From an uncultured Armatimonadota bacterium (GTDB taxonomy: Bacteria; Armatimonadota; Armatimonadia; Armatimonadales; Armatimonadaceae): 58,391 bases of DNA. Below are positions 33,147 through 40,473 of the stretch, one piece after another. The stretch is from assembly GCA_903881535.1 (NCBI GenBank), contig CAIRTT010000055.1, positions 1 to 58,391 on the forward strand, read 5' to 3'. Position numbers and translations under genes: made by a program. Under the pieces are notes generated by a model. The model searched no databases, had not been told where the DNA came from, and saw only the letters and a list, made by a program, of their open reading frames with translations. Positions within the stretch are counted from its first letter, which is position 1. Each line of letters starts with the position of its first letter.

Positions 33147-33257
33147 TTGCTGAGTTAAGCCGGTCAGGGTAAACCTGCCCCGTGGTCCCTGTTGCTTGCT
33201 GCGTTAAACGTGGCGCTTGGCGCTTGGGCCGTGGCGCTTGGCGCGGCTTGCAGTGAT

Positions 33258-33275
33258 AGTTAGTGCTCACTAACT
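33258..33275. repeat. 18-bp perfect palindrome, operator candidate
   Basis: AGTTAGTGCTCACTAACT, 26 bases before parS. Perfect dyad of operator size. Confidence 0.6.
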
Positions 33276-33301
33276 TGGCGCGCGGACCGTGGCGCGCGCA
33301 T

Positions 33302-33317
33302 TGTTTCACGTGAAACA
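33302..33317. promoter_or_regulatory. parS: parS centromere-like site (ParB binding)
   Basis: TGTTTCACGTGAAACA is identical to the 16-bp chromosomal parS consensus bound by ParB (Spo0J) in most bacteria. It sits inside a 22-bp palindrome (33299-33320). No parA or parB gene is seen in this genome, so any ParB would come from the host. Confidence 0.85.
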
Positions 33318-33366
33318 ATGGCCGCGGGCCGGCTATCGGGGCGCGTGGTTTGATAGGAAAATACAA

Positions 33367-33442
33367 TGGGCCGTGGCCCACGGACCGCGGTATAATTGAG
33401 ACACTGCGGCACGGTGCCGCAGTACTTAGAAAGGATAGAGAA
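33367..33442 (+). promoter_or_regulatory. promoter and 5' stem-loop cassette 3 with GGCC palindrome
   Basis: Palindrome TGGGCCGTGGCCCA (33367-33380) takes the place of a -35 box. TATAAT (33391-33396); six bases later the stem ACTGCGGCAC (33403-33412)/GTGCCGCAGT (33414-33423); then AGAAAGGATAGAG before ATG 33443. Confidence 0.7.
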
Positions 33443-33640
33443 ATGATGAGCTTTATTACACCTTCAAGGAAATACCACGTAGAGAGCCACGGTAACGGGT
33501 GGGCTTATGAGGTAACCCACCGCGAGAGCGGCGCGTCGTTCTGGGTTCAAGACCACGACGCGGAACAGCTGCAGCGTGACACGGACGACTTCACACAAGA
33601 GGATATCTTGTCTGAATATTTAGACATGTTGGGGGAATAA
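33443..33640 (+). CDS. small accessory protein
   Basis: 65 residues from ATG 33443 (or 33446). Strand-rich with aromatic residues (KYHVESHGNGWAYEVTHRES, FWVQDHDAEQLQRDTDDF), acidic C-terminus. It has its own promoter cassette. Unknown function. Confidence 0.7.
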   Translation: MMSFITPSRKYHVESHGNGWAYEVTHRESGASFWVQDHDAEQLQRDTDDFTQEDILSEYLDMLGE

Positions 33641-33641
33641 C

Positions 33642-33770
33642 ATGACGCACGACGAAATTCGGGAATACTACGATTCCCACCTCAACATGACGCTGCGAGA
33701 GCTCTCGCAAATGACCGGCTTGAGCATACCCGTGCTCAAGGCAATTATTTTGGAAGGGGCCGTTATATGA
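33642..33770 (+). CDS. 42-residue helix-turn-helix microprotein
   Basis: Begins MTHDEIREYYDSHLNMTLRE; LNMTLRELSQMTGLSIPVLKAI is a clear helix-turn-helix (~14-36). One base after the previous stop, and ATGA overlap to the next gene. Such tiny HTH proteins are common in marine phages and could bind the palindromic sites nearby. Confidence 0.65.
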   Translation: MTHDEIREYYDSHLNMTLRELSQMTGLSIPVLKAIILEGAVI

Positions 33771-34165
33771 GCTGCTTTGTTGTTTCCCCACTGCACATCG
33801 ATATCCTTGTATCGTGGGCCATGGCCCACAAGGCCCCGTGCTTTCCGGCACCCTTGACGCCCGTGATGGTTGCTAACCTGTTGGCTGACGCCAACAATCA
33901 GGCTTATGCAGAACGCTACAAGGAACCAGTGACAAACCACTACCGGTTTGAATTTCGAGAGACCGCGGGAAAGGTGCCGGCCCTGCAGATTCTTAAGGCC
34001 TGTCGCTCCCTTAAGTACCAGTGCAGCGACTGGCGCGAGTGGAAAGAAAGCCGCGCGTTTCAACTGGTTGACGCTATTGAGAGTATGGCAATTCATAAGC
34101 TCCCAGGCTATGACGACATGTTGTGGGAGCTGACCCCGTATCTGCGGAACAGTCTTCCCGCATAA
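33767..34165 (+). CDS. conserved small phage protein (MSCFVVSP family)
   Basis: 132 residues. MSCFVVSPLHIDILVSWA at the start and NLLADANNQAYAERYKEP in the middle are a pattern I know from many phage genomes. The rest is helical (LKACRSLKYQCSDWREW, FQLVDAIESMAIHKL). No known function. ATGA overlap with the HTH gene. A strong hairpin follows the stop. Confidence 0.75.
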   Translation: MSCFVVSPLHIDILVSWAMAHKAPCFPAPLTPVMVANLLADANNQAYAERYKEPVTNHYRFEFRETAGKVPALQILKACRSLKYQCSDWREWKESRAFQLVDAIESMAIHKLPGYDDMLWELTPYLRNSLPA

Positions 34166-34167
34166 CG

Positions 34168-34190
34168 CTATCGGGGCCATGCCCCGATAG
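34168..34190 (+). terminator. post-gene hairpin (10-bp stem, CAT loop)
   Basis: CTATCGGGGC (34168-34177), CAT, GCCCCGATAG (34181-34190), right after the stop at 34165. No U-run; followed by AAATACAATGG, a word also found before cassettes 3 and 5. Confidence 0.5.
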
Positions 34191-34198
34191 ATAAATAC

Positions 34199-34275
34199 AA
34201 TGGCCCGCGGGCCATTGTCCGCGGTATAATTGATTCAACCAACAATCAGTTGGTCAACCTAGAAAGGATAGAGAA
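34199..34275 (+). promoter_or_regulatory. promoter and 5' stem-loop cassette 4 with GGCC palindrome
   Basis: Palindrome AATGGCCCGCGGGCCATT (34199-34216) at the -35 position; TATAAT (34225-34230); stem ACCAAC (34238-34243)/GTTGGT (34249-34254); then AGAAAGGATAGAG before ATG 34276. Confidence 0.7.
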
Positions 34276-34704
34276 ATGTCAAACCCCTTCCGTAAACACG
34301 TCAGCAACCTGTTCGGCTCACGCGGCTGTGATATCGACAGCGCATTGAATGACGCTAATGAAATTGTGCAGGCCCTGCCGGTCGAATCACGCGCGCATGC
34401 AATGACCGCGCTCATGATACTGGTCAACACTGCAGCCGGTGCCTTTGATCAGGCTCAGGGTCCAAGCCCTGAGAAGCTCGCAATACTGGACCTGATCCGG
34501 ACCGAGATAGGTAACTGGGCAAGTAGTAACCTTGACGATCACATTGACGGGTGGATCGGTGACAACTTGGACAATCACCTAGACAACTGGGCAACTAACA
34601 ACTTGGACATGGACCACAGCATTGAGGAGTGGATGAACAGCAACATACAAGGTACGGTTAGCGAAGCAATAGACAACATGGACCTAGTGGTTCGTGTGCG
34701 ATAG
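34276..34704 (+). CDS. accessory protein with W-x-x-NLD repeats
   Basis: 142 residues. Helical N-terminal ~70 residues (CDIDSALNDANEIVQALP). Residues ~76-125 contain a short repeat: NWASSNLDDHIDGW, IGDNLDNHLDNW, ATNNLDMDHSIEEW, MNSNIQGTVSEAI. The repeat could form a helical or coiled stack. Unknown function; own promoter cassette. Confidence 0.65.
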   Translation: MSNPFRKHVSNLFGSRGCDIDSALNDANEIVQALPVESRAHAMTALMILVNTAAGAFDQAQGPSPEKLAILDLIRTEIGNWASSNLDDHIDGWIGDNLDNHLDNWATNNLDMDHSIEEWMNSNIQGTVSEAIDNMDLVVRVR

Positions 34705-34718
34705 TTAAATACAATGGA

Positions 34719-34793
34719 CCTCAGGCCACGGCCTGAGGTATAATCTAAGTACTGGATCAGCCGATCCAGTACAACTCAGAAAGAAGAAACACC
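34719..34793 (+). promoter_or_regulatory. promoter and 5' stem-loop cassette 5
   Basis: CCTCAGGCC-AC-GGCCTGAGG (34719-34738) abuts TATAAT (34739-34744). Stem GTACTGGATC (34749-34758)/GATCCAGTAC (34763-34772), loop AGCC. The ribosome site is AGAAAGAAG here, the one variant of the family. Confidence 0.7.
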
Positions 34794-35069
34794 ATGACTA
34801 AGATCCTCATTATCGACAGCACCCGTTATGCTTTACCTGCGGGCATGAGCACCAAGGACCAACAGGCATTAGCCGGCTTTCTGGTCACACTGACCAGAGT
34901 GGATTATGAATACTGCTACGGGGATGAAGAGAATGCCTACTACGCAAGAGACGGGGCAGCCATCAGCATCAGTGAGCAGGAGCTGATGACCAAAGCCGAG
35001 GCCAAAGCCAAAGCAGAAAAGACCCGCTTAGAGTACGAAGCGAAGAAAGCGGCACAAGAAAAAGTATAA
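34794..35069 (+). CDS. small accessory protein with charged C-terminal helix
   Basis: 91 residues. A small domain (1-65: KILIIDSTRYALPAGMSTKDQQALAGFLVTLTRV, then YCYGDEENAYYARDG) and a long Ala/Lys/Glu helix (AEAKAKAEKTRLEYEAKKAAQE). No known family; own cassette. Confidence 0.7.
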   Translation: MTKILIIDSTRYALPAGMSTKDQQALAGFLVTLTRVDYEYCYGDEENAYYARDGAAISISEQELMTKAEAKAKAEKTRLEYEAKKAAQEKV

Positions 35070-35074
35070 GCAAC

Positions 35075-35153
35075 TGGGGGCCACGGCCCCCATTATTGTG
35101 TTATACTCTAAGTACTGAAGCACGGTGCTTCAGTACTTAGAAAGGATAGAGAG
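35075..35153 (+). promoter_or_regulatory. promoter and 5' stem-loop cassette 6 with GGCC palindrome
   Basis: TGGGGGCC-AC-GGCCCCCA (35075-35092) at the -35 position; TATACT (35102-35107); a 15-bp stem (35109-35123 with 35125-35139, core AGTACTGAAGCAC); then AGAAAGGATAGAG and ATG 35154. Confidence 0.7.
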
Positions 35154-35342
35154 ATGAACGCACTTACAACACCCGACCAGATCCAAGCCTACCGCAGGCT
35201 AACCCTAATCCAGATGCTCAAGCTGGAAATCAGGGGGATGCATAAGAAAGGCCGAAGCGCCTACAGTATCCTGAAAGAAGAGACAGGACTGAAGGGCACA
35301 AGGCAGCAGCTGCTAGAGCAGCTAACCAAACCCACACAGTAA
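35154..35342 (+). CDS. small basic accessory protein
   Basis: 62 residues: YRRLTLIQMLKLEIRGMHKKGRSAYSILKEETGLKGTRQQLLEQL. Helical, basic, with a possible helix-turn-helix in SAYSILKEETGLKGTRQQLL. The pattern 'L.LEI.GM...GRS.Y.I.K...GLKG.....L' is a recurrent small phage design. Last gene before the large terminase. Confidence 0.7.
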   Translation: MNALTTPDQIQAYRRLTLIQMLKLEIRGMHKKGRSAYSILKEETGLKGTRQQLLEQLTKPTQ

Positions 35343-35349
35343 CGCAACA

Positions 35350-35373
35350 GCGCTCCGCGGCCCCGCGGAGCGC
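35350..35373. terminator. 11-bp GC-rich palindrome after accessory genes
   Basis: GCGCTCCGCGG, CC, CCGCGGAGCGC, 8 bases after the stop at 35342. Very stable hairpin; no U-run. Confidence 0.55.
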
Positions 35374-35411
35374 ATGCATGAGCCTTCCGACAAGGGGGGA
35401 GGGCCATAACG

Positions 35412-35437
35412 AGGCCCTAGCTCTAGAGCTAGGGCCT
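35412..35437. terminator. 26-bp perfect palindrome upstream of large terminase
   Basis: 13-bp half-sites centred at CTCTAGAG (left half AGGCCCTAGCTCT), followed by TCTCCCTGTTTTA. A terminator or protein-binding site; it lies 140 bp before the terminase gene. Confidence 0.55.
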
Positions 35438-35576
35438 TCTCCCTGTTTTAGCCCCAGAATTATGCCCAGAGAACCTGGACCCCCACCCCCAGAAAAGGCC
35501 CCCTTGGTCCGTGATCCGTGATCCTGGGTTATATTTATAAAAATTTCAAAACGTGGCCCTTGGTCCACGCACCTAT

Positions 35577-37043
35577 ATGCAGCCAATTCCTGACGATGTC
35601 CAAGCGGAGCAGTTAAAACTTGAACTGCGGTTACGTACTTTGGAGGCGCATGATCGTGCAACCACGGGCTTTTTAGATTTCTGTCGATATGTGTGGCCGG
35701 AGATGTTGGTTGGTGAGCATCATTTGCGGATTGCGAAGGCGCTGGACAGGGTGGTTTCTGGAGAGTGCAAGCGGTTGATGATTGCGATGCCCCCGCGCCA
35801 TGGTAAGAGTCAGATGGGCAGTTATTTGTTTCCGGCATATCTCATGGGCCGTGATCCGACGTCCAAGTTAATTGTGGGATCCCACACGGCGGAGTTAGCG
35901 CAGCGTTTTGGCCGGATGATCAGGAACCTTGTGGATGATGAGCGGTACAAGGAGTTATTTCCTGGAACGTCTTTGTCGGTGGATTCCAAGGCTGCGGGCC
36001 GGTGGTCCACGAGCCAGGGAGGGGAGGCGTTTTTTATTGGTAAGGGTGGTGCAATGACGGGCCGCGGTGGTGACGTGGTTATTTTGGATGATATTTTGGA
36101 TGAGCAGGATGCGTTGTCGGATACGGCGATGGAGAACACGTTTGAGTGGTACACGTCGGGGCCTCGGCAGCGCCTGCAGCCCAATGGTTCTATTGTGGTG
36201 ATTAATACGCGGTGGAAGACGGATGATTTGACGGGGCGTTTGCTTAAGCAGCAGGGGAACTTGAAGGCGGATCAGTGGGAGGTGTTGGAGTTTCCGGCGA
36301 TCTTACCCAGTGGCAATGCCCTTTGGCCGGGGTACTGGAAGATTGAGGAGTTGGAGAAGGTCAAATTATCGATTGGGATGCAGAAGTGGAATGCTCAGTG
36401 GCAGCAGCAGCCTACGGGATCGGAGGGTGCGATCTTGAAGCGGGAGTGGTGGAGGAAGTGGAAGAATGATGTACCGCCTGTTTGTGAGTATGTGATCCAG
36501 AGTTATGACACGGCGTACTCTAAGAAGGAGACGGCGGATTATTCTGTGATATCCACGTGGGGTGTATTTTTTCCCAGTGCTGATTCGGGGCCAAATTTAA
36601 TTTTGTTGAATGTGCGCCGTGGTCGGTGGGACTTCCCGGAGTTAAAGCGTATTGCCAAGGACGAGTATCGGTACTGGAATCCTGACAATGTATTGATTGA
36701 GGCGAAGGCTACGGGTACGCCGTTGCAGCAGGAATTGAGGAAGATGGGGATACCGATTCAGATGTATTCTCCGGGGGGCAGGCGGCATGGTCAGGACAAG
36801 GTGAGCCGTGCGAACGCTGTGGCTCCGTTGTTGGAGAGCGGGATGATTTGGTATCCTGAGGATGAGGAGTGGGCGCAGGAGATGGTGGAGGAGTGCGCCG
36901 CGTTTCCTGTTGGGAGTCACGATGACCAGGTGGATTCAGCGGTAATGGCTTGGACGCGGTTTCGTGCTGGTAATTTCATTTCGCTGGAAGATGATGACAA
37001 CGAAGAGAAAGAGCCGGATAATAGGATACTGGAATATTATTAA
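35577..37043 (+). CDS. terL: terminase large subunit
   Basis: About 488 residues from ATG 35577 (GTG 35553 is possible; neither has a clear ribosome site). ATPase: MPPRHGKSQ (Walker A, ~71-79), VVILDD (Walker B) and VVINTRW. Nuclease (RNase H-like): QSYDTAYSKKETADYS, VLIEAKATGTP and FPVGSHDDQVDSAVMAW. It cuts and pumps phage DNA into the capsid with the small subunit (30361). Sense-strand G/T richness is stronger here than in the capsid genes. Confidence 0.95.
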   Translation: MQPIPDDVQAEQLKLELRLRTLEAHDRATTGFLDFCRYVWPEMLVGEHHLRIAKALDRVVSGECKRLMIAMPPRHGKSQMGSYLFPAYLMGRDPTSKLIVGSHTAELAQRFGRMIRNLVDDERYKELFPGTSLSVDSKAAGRWSTSQGGEAFFIGKGGAMTGRGGDVVILDDILDEQDALSDTAMENTFEWYTSGPRQRLQPNGSIVVINTRWKTDDLTGRLLKQQGNLKADQWEVLEFPAILPSGNALWPGYWKIEELEKVKLSIGMQKWNAQWQQQPTGSEGAILKREWWRKWKNDVPPVCEYVIQSYDTAYSKKETADYSVISTWGVFFPSADSGPNLILLNVRRGRWDFPELKRIAKDEYRYWNPDNVLIEAKATGTPLQQELRKMGIPIQMYSPGGRRHGQDKVSRANAVAPLLESGMIWYPEDEEWAQEMVEECAAFPVGSHDDQVDSAVMAWTRFRAGNFISLEDDDNEEKEPDNRILEYY

Positions 37044-37075
37044 CGCCAAAGAACGGCAAAGAAGGACCGCGAACC

Positions 37076-40000
37076 ATGGCCCAAGACATTATTGAAAAGA
37101 TTCGTGCGGCGGCGCAGGCGAAGGGCGTGGACCCTGACACGGCGCTGCGCATTGCGGGGGTGGAGAGTGAGTACACCCCGTCTGCTCAAAATACACGGTC
37201 CACGGCTGGTGGTTTGTTTCAGGTGATTGATGATACGTGGAAGCGGTATGGTGGCAAGCCTGGGATGAAGCATGATGTGGATGAGAACATCCGCGTGGGC
37301 ACGGACATCTTGGCGGACAACATGCAGAAGATGAAGCAGGCATTGGGCCGTGCGCCGCGGGCCTCGGAAGTTTATGCAGCGCATTTTTTTGGTCCTCAGG
37401 TAGCGCAGACGGTGTTGGCTACGGATCCTGATACGGCGTTGAACAAGGTGTTGACGCCCAAGGTTTTGGAAGCCAATCCGCAGTTGAGAAAAAAGACGGT
37501 GGGCCAGTTTGTTGGCGAGTTGCAGGCCAAGTTTGATAAGGAAGCCCCGGCTAAGGCGGTAGAGACTCCCGCGCAAAAGGAAATGCCTGATTTTGAAGCT
37601 GTGGGGCGCAGTCAGTTAACTGCGCAGGCGACCCCTGCTCCGCAGGACAGGATGCAGCAGCTACAGCAGCGCGTTGCGCAGTTGGGCCCGGGCTACCAAG
37701 CGGCTTTGGCTGCGGCGGTGTTGGCTGAAGATGATGATGAGGAAGCGGATGCAAGGAAAGAGGGCCGTGCTCGGGAGATGTTGGCGCAAGAAAACGCAGC
37801 GCCGCCCCCACAGCTGCTGGCCAATTTGAATATTCGTGCTTCCAACCCATTCCCGGAGGCCAAGATGGCCGAGGGTGGGGAGGTCAAGAATGAGGATGAG
37901 TCTCTAAGCGAGGACCAAGGGCAGGTGTACCCGGGCCGCGAAGAGGTAAGCCCATTTGCTTATGCGGGCAAGCACAAGACATCCACTGCCGATATTGAAA
38001 GCCTGATGGCGGGCTTGAATGTGGACAAAGCCACATTGGGTATTAATGTGGCCAGAATGAAACAAGGCGACAAAGATACTTTGGCGGGGGCCTTGATGGC
38101 TGCGTACAGGGAACGCGTGGGGGACGCAACAGTCAATGCTTCTGTGTCGCAACCCATTGGTTCGGGCGCTGCGGGTACTTACATGGGCGGGGCCAATATT
38201 TCCTATCCGGTGGGCCAGGGCCACGTCATGGCCGGGGTCAATGGAATGCGGGATTCGGAGCAAGGACCACGGGTCACGGGCTATAACTTGGGTTACTCGG
38301 GCAAGGTAGGTCCCGGCACTTTGGATGCATCGATTAATTTCCCCAAAGGGGCAAGCCCCATGGGCCAGCTGCAGTATCGCATCCCATTGGCCGAGGGTGG
38401 AGAGGTCAAGGAGCCATCCATACTAAGTTTGCTGGATTACTCTCGGTCCACGGCCCATGAAATGTACCCCGGGGAGCAGGGGCAGGATGATAAACAGGAT
38501 GCGGCGCGGCATATGTTGGCTGCGGCCACTTTGGCCAAAAAGGTAGGGCCTGATGTTGCTGAATTTTTAGGCAAAACGCATGAATTTATCACGTCCCCTG
38601 CCAAGGCAGCGTTGTATGCCATGGGTTTGGGGAAGATGCCCAAGGATTATGAGCAGGATTTGCACAATAACCGCCGGGGGATTGAGGTGGGCAAGGGTGC
38701 AAAGAGCCAGGCCGACTTGGAGCGCCTGATTAATCTGGATGTAGAGCGCGCAGCCAAACAAAAGATGTCTGATCGCCCGTGGGTGTACCGCGCGGGCGGT
38801 GGGGATGCAGAGCCAACGGCTGAAGAAATTGCGGCAGCATCTCAGCCAGCTAGGGTAAACCCCATGATCCAACGTCAGGGCGAAGCGGCCCGGCGTTTGG
38901 CACAGATGCGGGATGTGAACACGCTGCCTGATCCACGGACCTATGCAGCTGCTTCGGGGTTCATGGGCCAGGCTCCTGATGAGCAGGGTTTTTCCGTCAT
39001 GCATCCTGATGCTGCGGCAATTCGCAAAGCAGGGCAAGCAGGGTTTGCTGGCAGTTTTGTAGCCCCGGCCTTGGGTATGGTAATGTCTGGAATGGCCCCG
39101 TCAAGGGCGGCGCTGGGAACCAACTTGGCCAAGATGGAAGGCGCAGTCAAGCCGCGCGGGGGCACGTGGATGCCGTCTGGCAGGTTGGACGATCTGCTTG
39201 ACAATTACGCAAACGAGGCGTCGCGAGCTAATCCACAAAATGCTGACATTTACCGTGACATTATGGAAAAGAAAGCGCGCAAATATTTTCAAAATGATTT
39301 TGGCACGGCAGACGACAAATTACGCGTCGCTATTGCCAAAGGGGAAATTTCTTTATTTGGTAAAGATGTAGAGACGTTGCCGCCGTATTTGCTGGAAGCT
39401 GCGCGCAATCCTAACGCTGTTGGCCACGAAATAGCCAAGCGTCATTTGGAAAAAGGATACGACACCGCTGCCGATGTCCGTGGACAAATGTACACCGCTG
39501 ACAAACCAGAAGCATACACGTTAAGACAAGTAAAGGAAAACGAGATTCGTCAAAAAATGGAGCAGGAAGGCGTTCCCTTGGAATATCAAAACCACCCGTT
39601 TTACAACACGGTTGATTCGTCAGACATATCCAAATACCCATCCAATTACGAACAAGTAGGCCGTCTTTTGGAACAAGCGGATAAGGGGGTGTTGCCACCA
39701 AACCTGCTTCGCGCGCTTCAACAAAACGAAGTCATGTATGACGTGGGAACGCCAAGCCTGTCGTTGTTTGACGCCCGAGAAATTGGCAAGGGGATTGCGG
39801 CCCTGGATCCAAGCAAACTTAAGAGCATGAGCTTTGAGCAGATGGTAATTGAAAGCGCCAAAAAACTTGAGCCAATTCGAGACTACAACGCAGCAATTGA
39901 AAAAGCAGCATCAGGCGCGCAAGTTCCAAAAGAAGTGTTGTTTCGTTTTACGCAACCTGTTGTGGATACCGATGCGGGCAAATGGGTACAACTGACCGAC

Positions 40001-40456
40001 GCAATGGCCACCAAGATGGAAGGCAAGCTGATGAAGCACTCTGTGGGCGGATATGCCGAGGGCGATAGCTACGGTACGATGTATACAGGCTTGCCATATG
40101 GCGGCAAAAAGGCGTTTGACGACGGCCTTGTCAAGGTGTTCTCGCTGCGCAACGAAAAAGGCTACCCTACCACCACGCTGGAGATGGCCAAGAGCGCCCC
40201 GGACCCAGATGCACCATGGATTGTCACGCAGATCCGCGGCAAATTTAACTCTCAGCCGCCTGAACAAGAATTTGAATCGATCTTTAAGTTTTTGGACAAA
40301 CAGCCTGCAGACATTCAGATTAAAGCTGGTTCATACGCAAACAATGTTCGCGGCGAACAGGCTCAAGGCGGAAGCCGTGTAAACTGGGAAAAAGCGTATG
40401 ATGACTACCGCTTCAACCCCGGCTCAGAGTACAAAGATGCGATCACCGAATTCTGA
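37076..40456 (+). CDS. multidomain virion/polyvalent protein: lytic transglycosylase N-terminus, PcfJ-like C-terminus
   Basis: 1126 residues. Domain 1 (~1-160): lytic transglycosylase-like, ALRIAGVESEYTPSAQN with catalytic Glu, then STAGGLFQVID. Linkers carry MAEGGEV (~262) and LAEGGEV (~440). Domain 2 (~295-435): beta-rich, Gly-rich (GGANISYPVGQG). Domain 3 (~450-570): DKQDAARHMLAAATLAKKVGP, YEQDLHNNRRGIEVG. Domain 4 (~590-1126) is helical and ends in LMKHSVGGYAEGDSYG, VFSLRNEKGYPTTTLEMA and VTQIRGKFNSQP, resembling PcfJ-like domains. Likely packaged in the virion and ejected; the enzyme domain would open peptidoglycan. Confidence 0.7.
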   Translation: MAQDIIEKIRAAAQAKGVDPDTALRIAGVESEYTPSAQNTRSTAGGLFQVIDDTWKRYGGKPGMKHDVDENIRVGTDILADNMQKMKQALGRAPRASEVYAAHFFGPQVAQTVLATDPDTALNKVLTPKVLEANPQLRKKTVGQFVGELQAKFDKEAPAKAVETPAQKEMPDFEAVGRSQLTAQATPAPQDRMQQLQQRVAQLGPGYQAALAAAVLAEDDDEEADARKEGRAREMLAQENAAPPPQLLANLNIRASNPFPEAKMAEGGEVKNEDESLSEDQGQVYPGREEVSPFAYAGKHKTSTADIESLMAGLNVDKATLGINVARMKQGDKDTLAGALMAAYRERVGDATVNASVSQPIGSGAAGTYMGGANISYPVGQGHVMAGVNGMRDSEQGPRVTGYNLGYSGKVGPGTLDASINFPKGASPMGQLQYRIPLAEGGEVKEPSILSLLDYSRSTAHEMYPGEQGQDDKQDAARHMLAAATLAKKVGPDVAEFLGKTHEFITSPAKAALYAMGLGKMPKDYEQDLHNNRRGIEVGKGAKSQADLERLINLDVERAAKQKMSDRPWVYRAGGGDAEPTAEEIAAASQPARVNPMIQRQGEAARRLAQMRDVNTLPDPRTYAAASGFMGQAPDEQGFSVMHPDAAAIRKAGQAGFAGSFVAPALGMVMSGMAPSRAALGTNLAKMEGAVKPRGGTWMPSGRLDDLLDNYANEASRANPQNADIYRDIMEKKARKYFQNDFGTADDKLRVAIAKGEISLFGKDVETLPPYLLEAARNPNAVGHEIAKRHLEKGYDTAADVRGQMYTADKPEAYTLRQVKENEIRQKMEQEGVPLEYQNHPFYNTVDSSDISKYPSNYEQVGRLLEQADKGVLPPNLLRALQQNEVMYDVGTPSLSLFDAREIGKGIAALDPSKLKSMSFEQMVIESAKKLEPIRDYNAAIEKAASGAQVPKEVLFRFTQPVVDTDAGKWVQLTDAMATKMEGKLMKHSVGGYAEGDSYGTMYTGLPYGGKKAFDDGLVKVFSLRNEKGYPTTTLEMAKSAPDPDAPWIVTQIRGKFNSQPPEQEFESIFKFLDKQPADIQIKAGSYANNVRGEQAQGGSRVNWEKAYDDYRFNPGSEYKDAITEF

Positions 40457-40473
40457 TCACGTAAGGAACAACC

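Larger units (their letters stand above)
33082..33442. other. 361-bp non-coding cis-acting region with parS
   Basis: Contains in order: a 9-bp stem hairpin (33124-33146), GC-rich repeats of 'GGCGCTTGG' (about 33210-33243), an 18-bp palindrome (33258-33275), a perfect parS (33302-33317), GC palindromes and cassette 3 (33367-33442). No ORF is supportable. The density of palindromes is the highest in the window. Confidence 0.75.
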
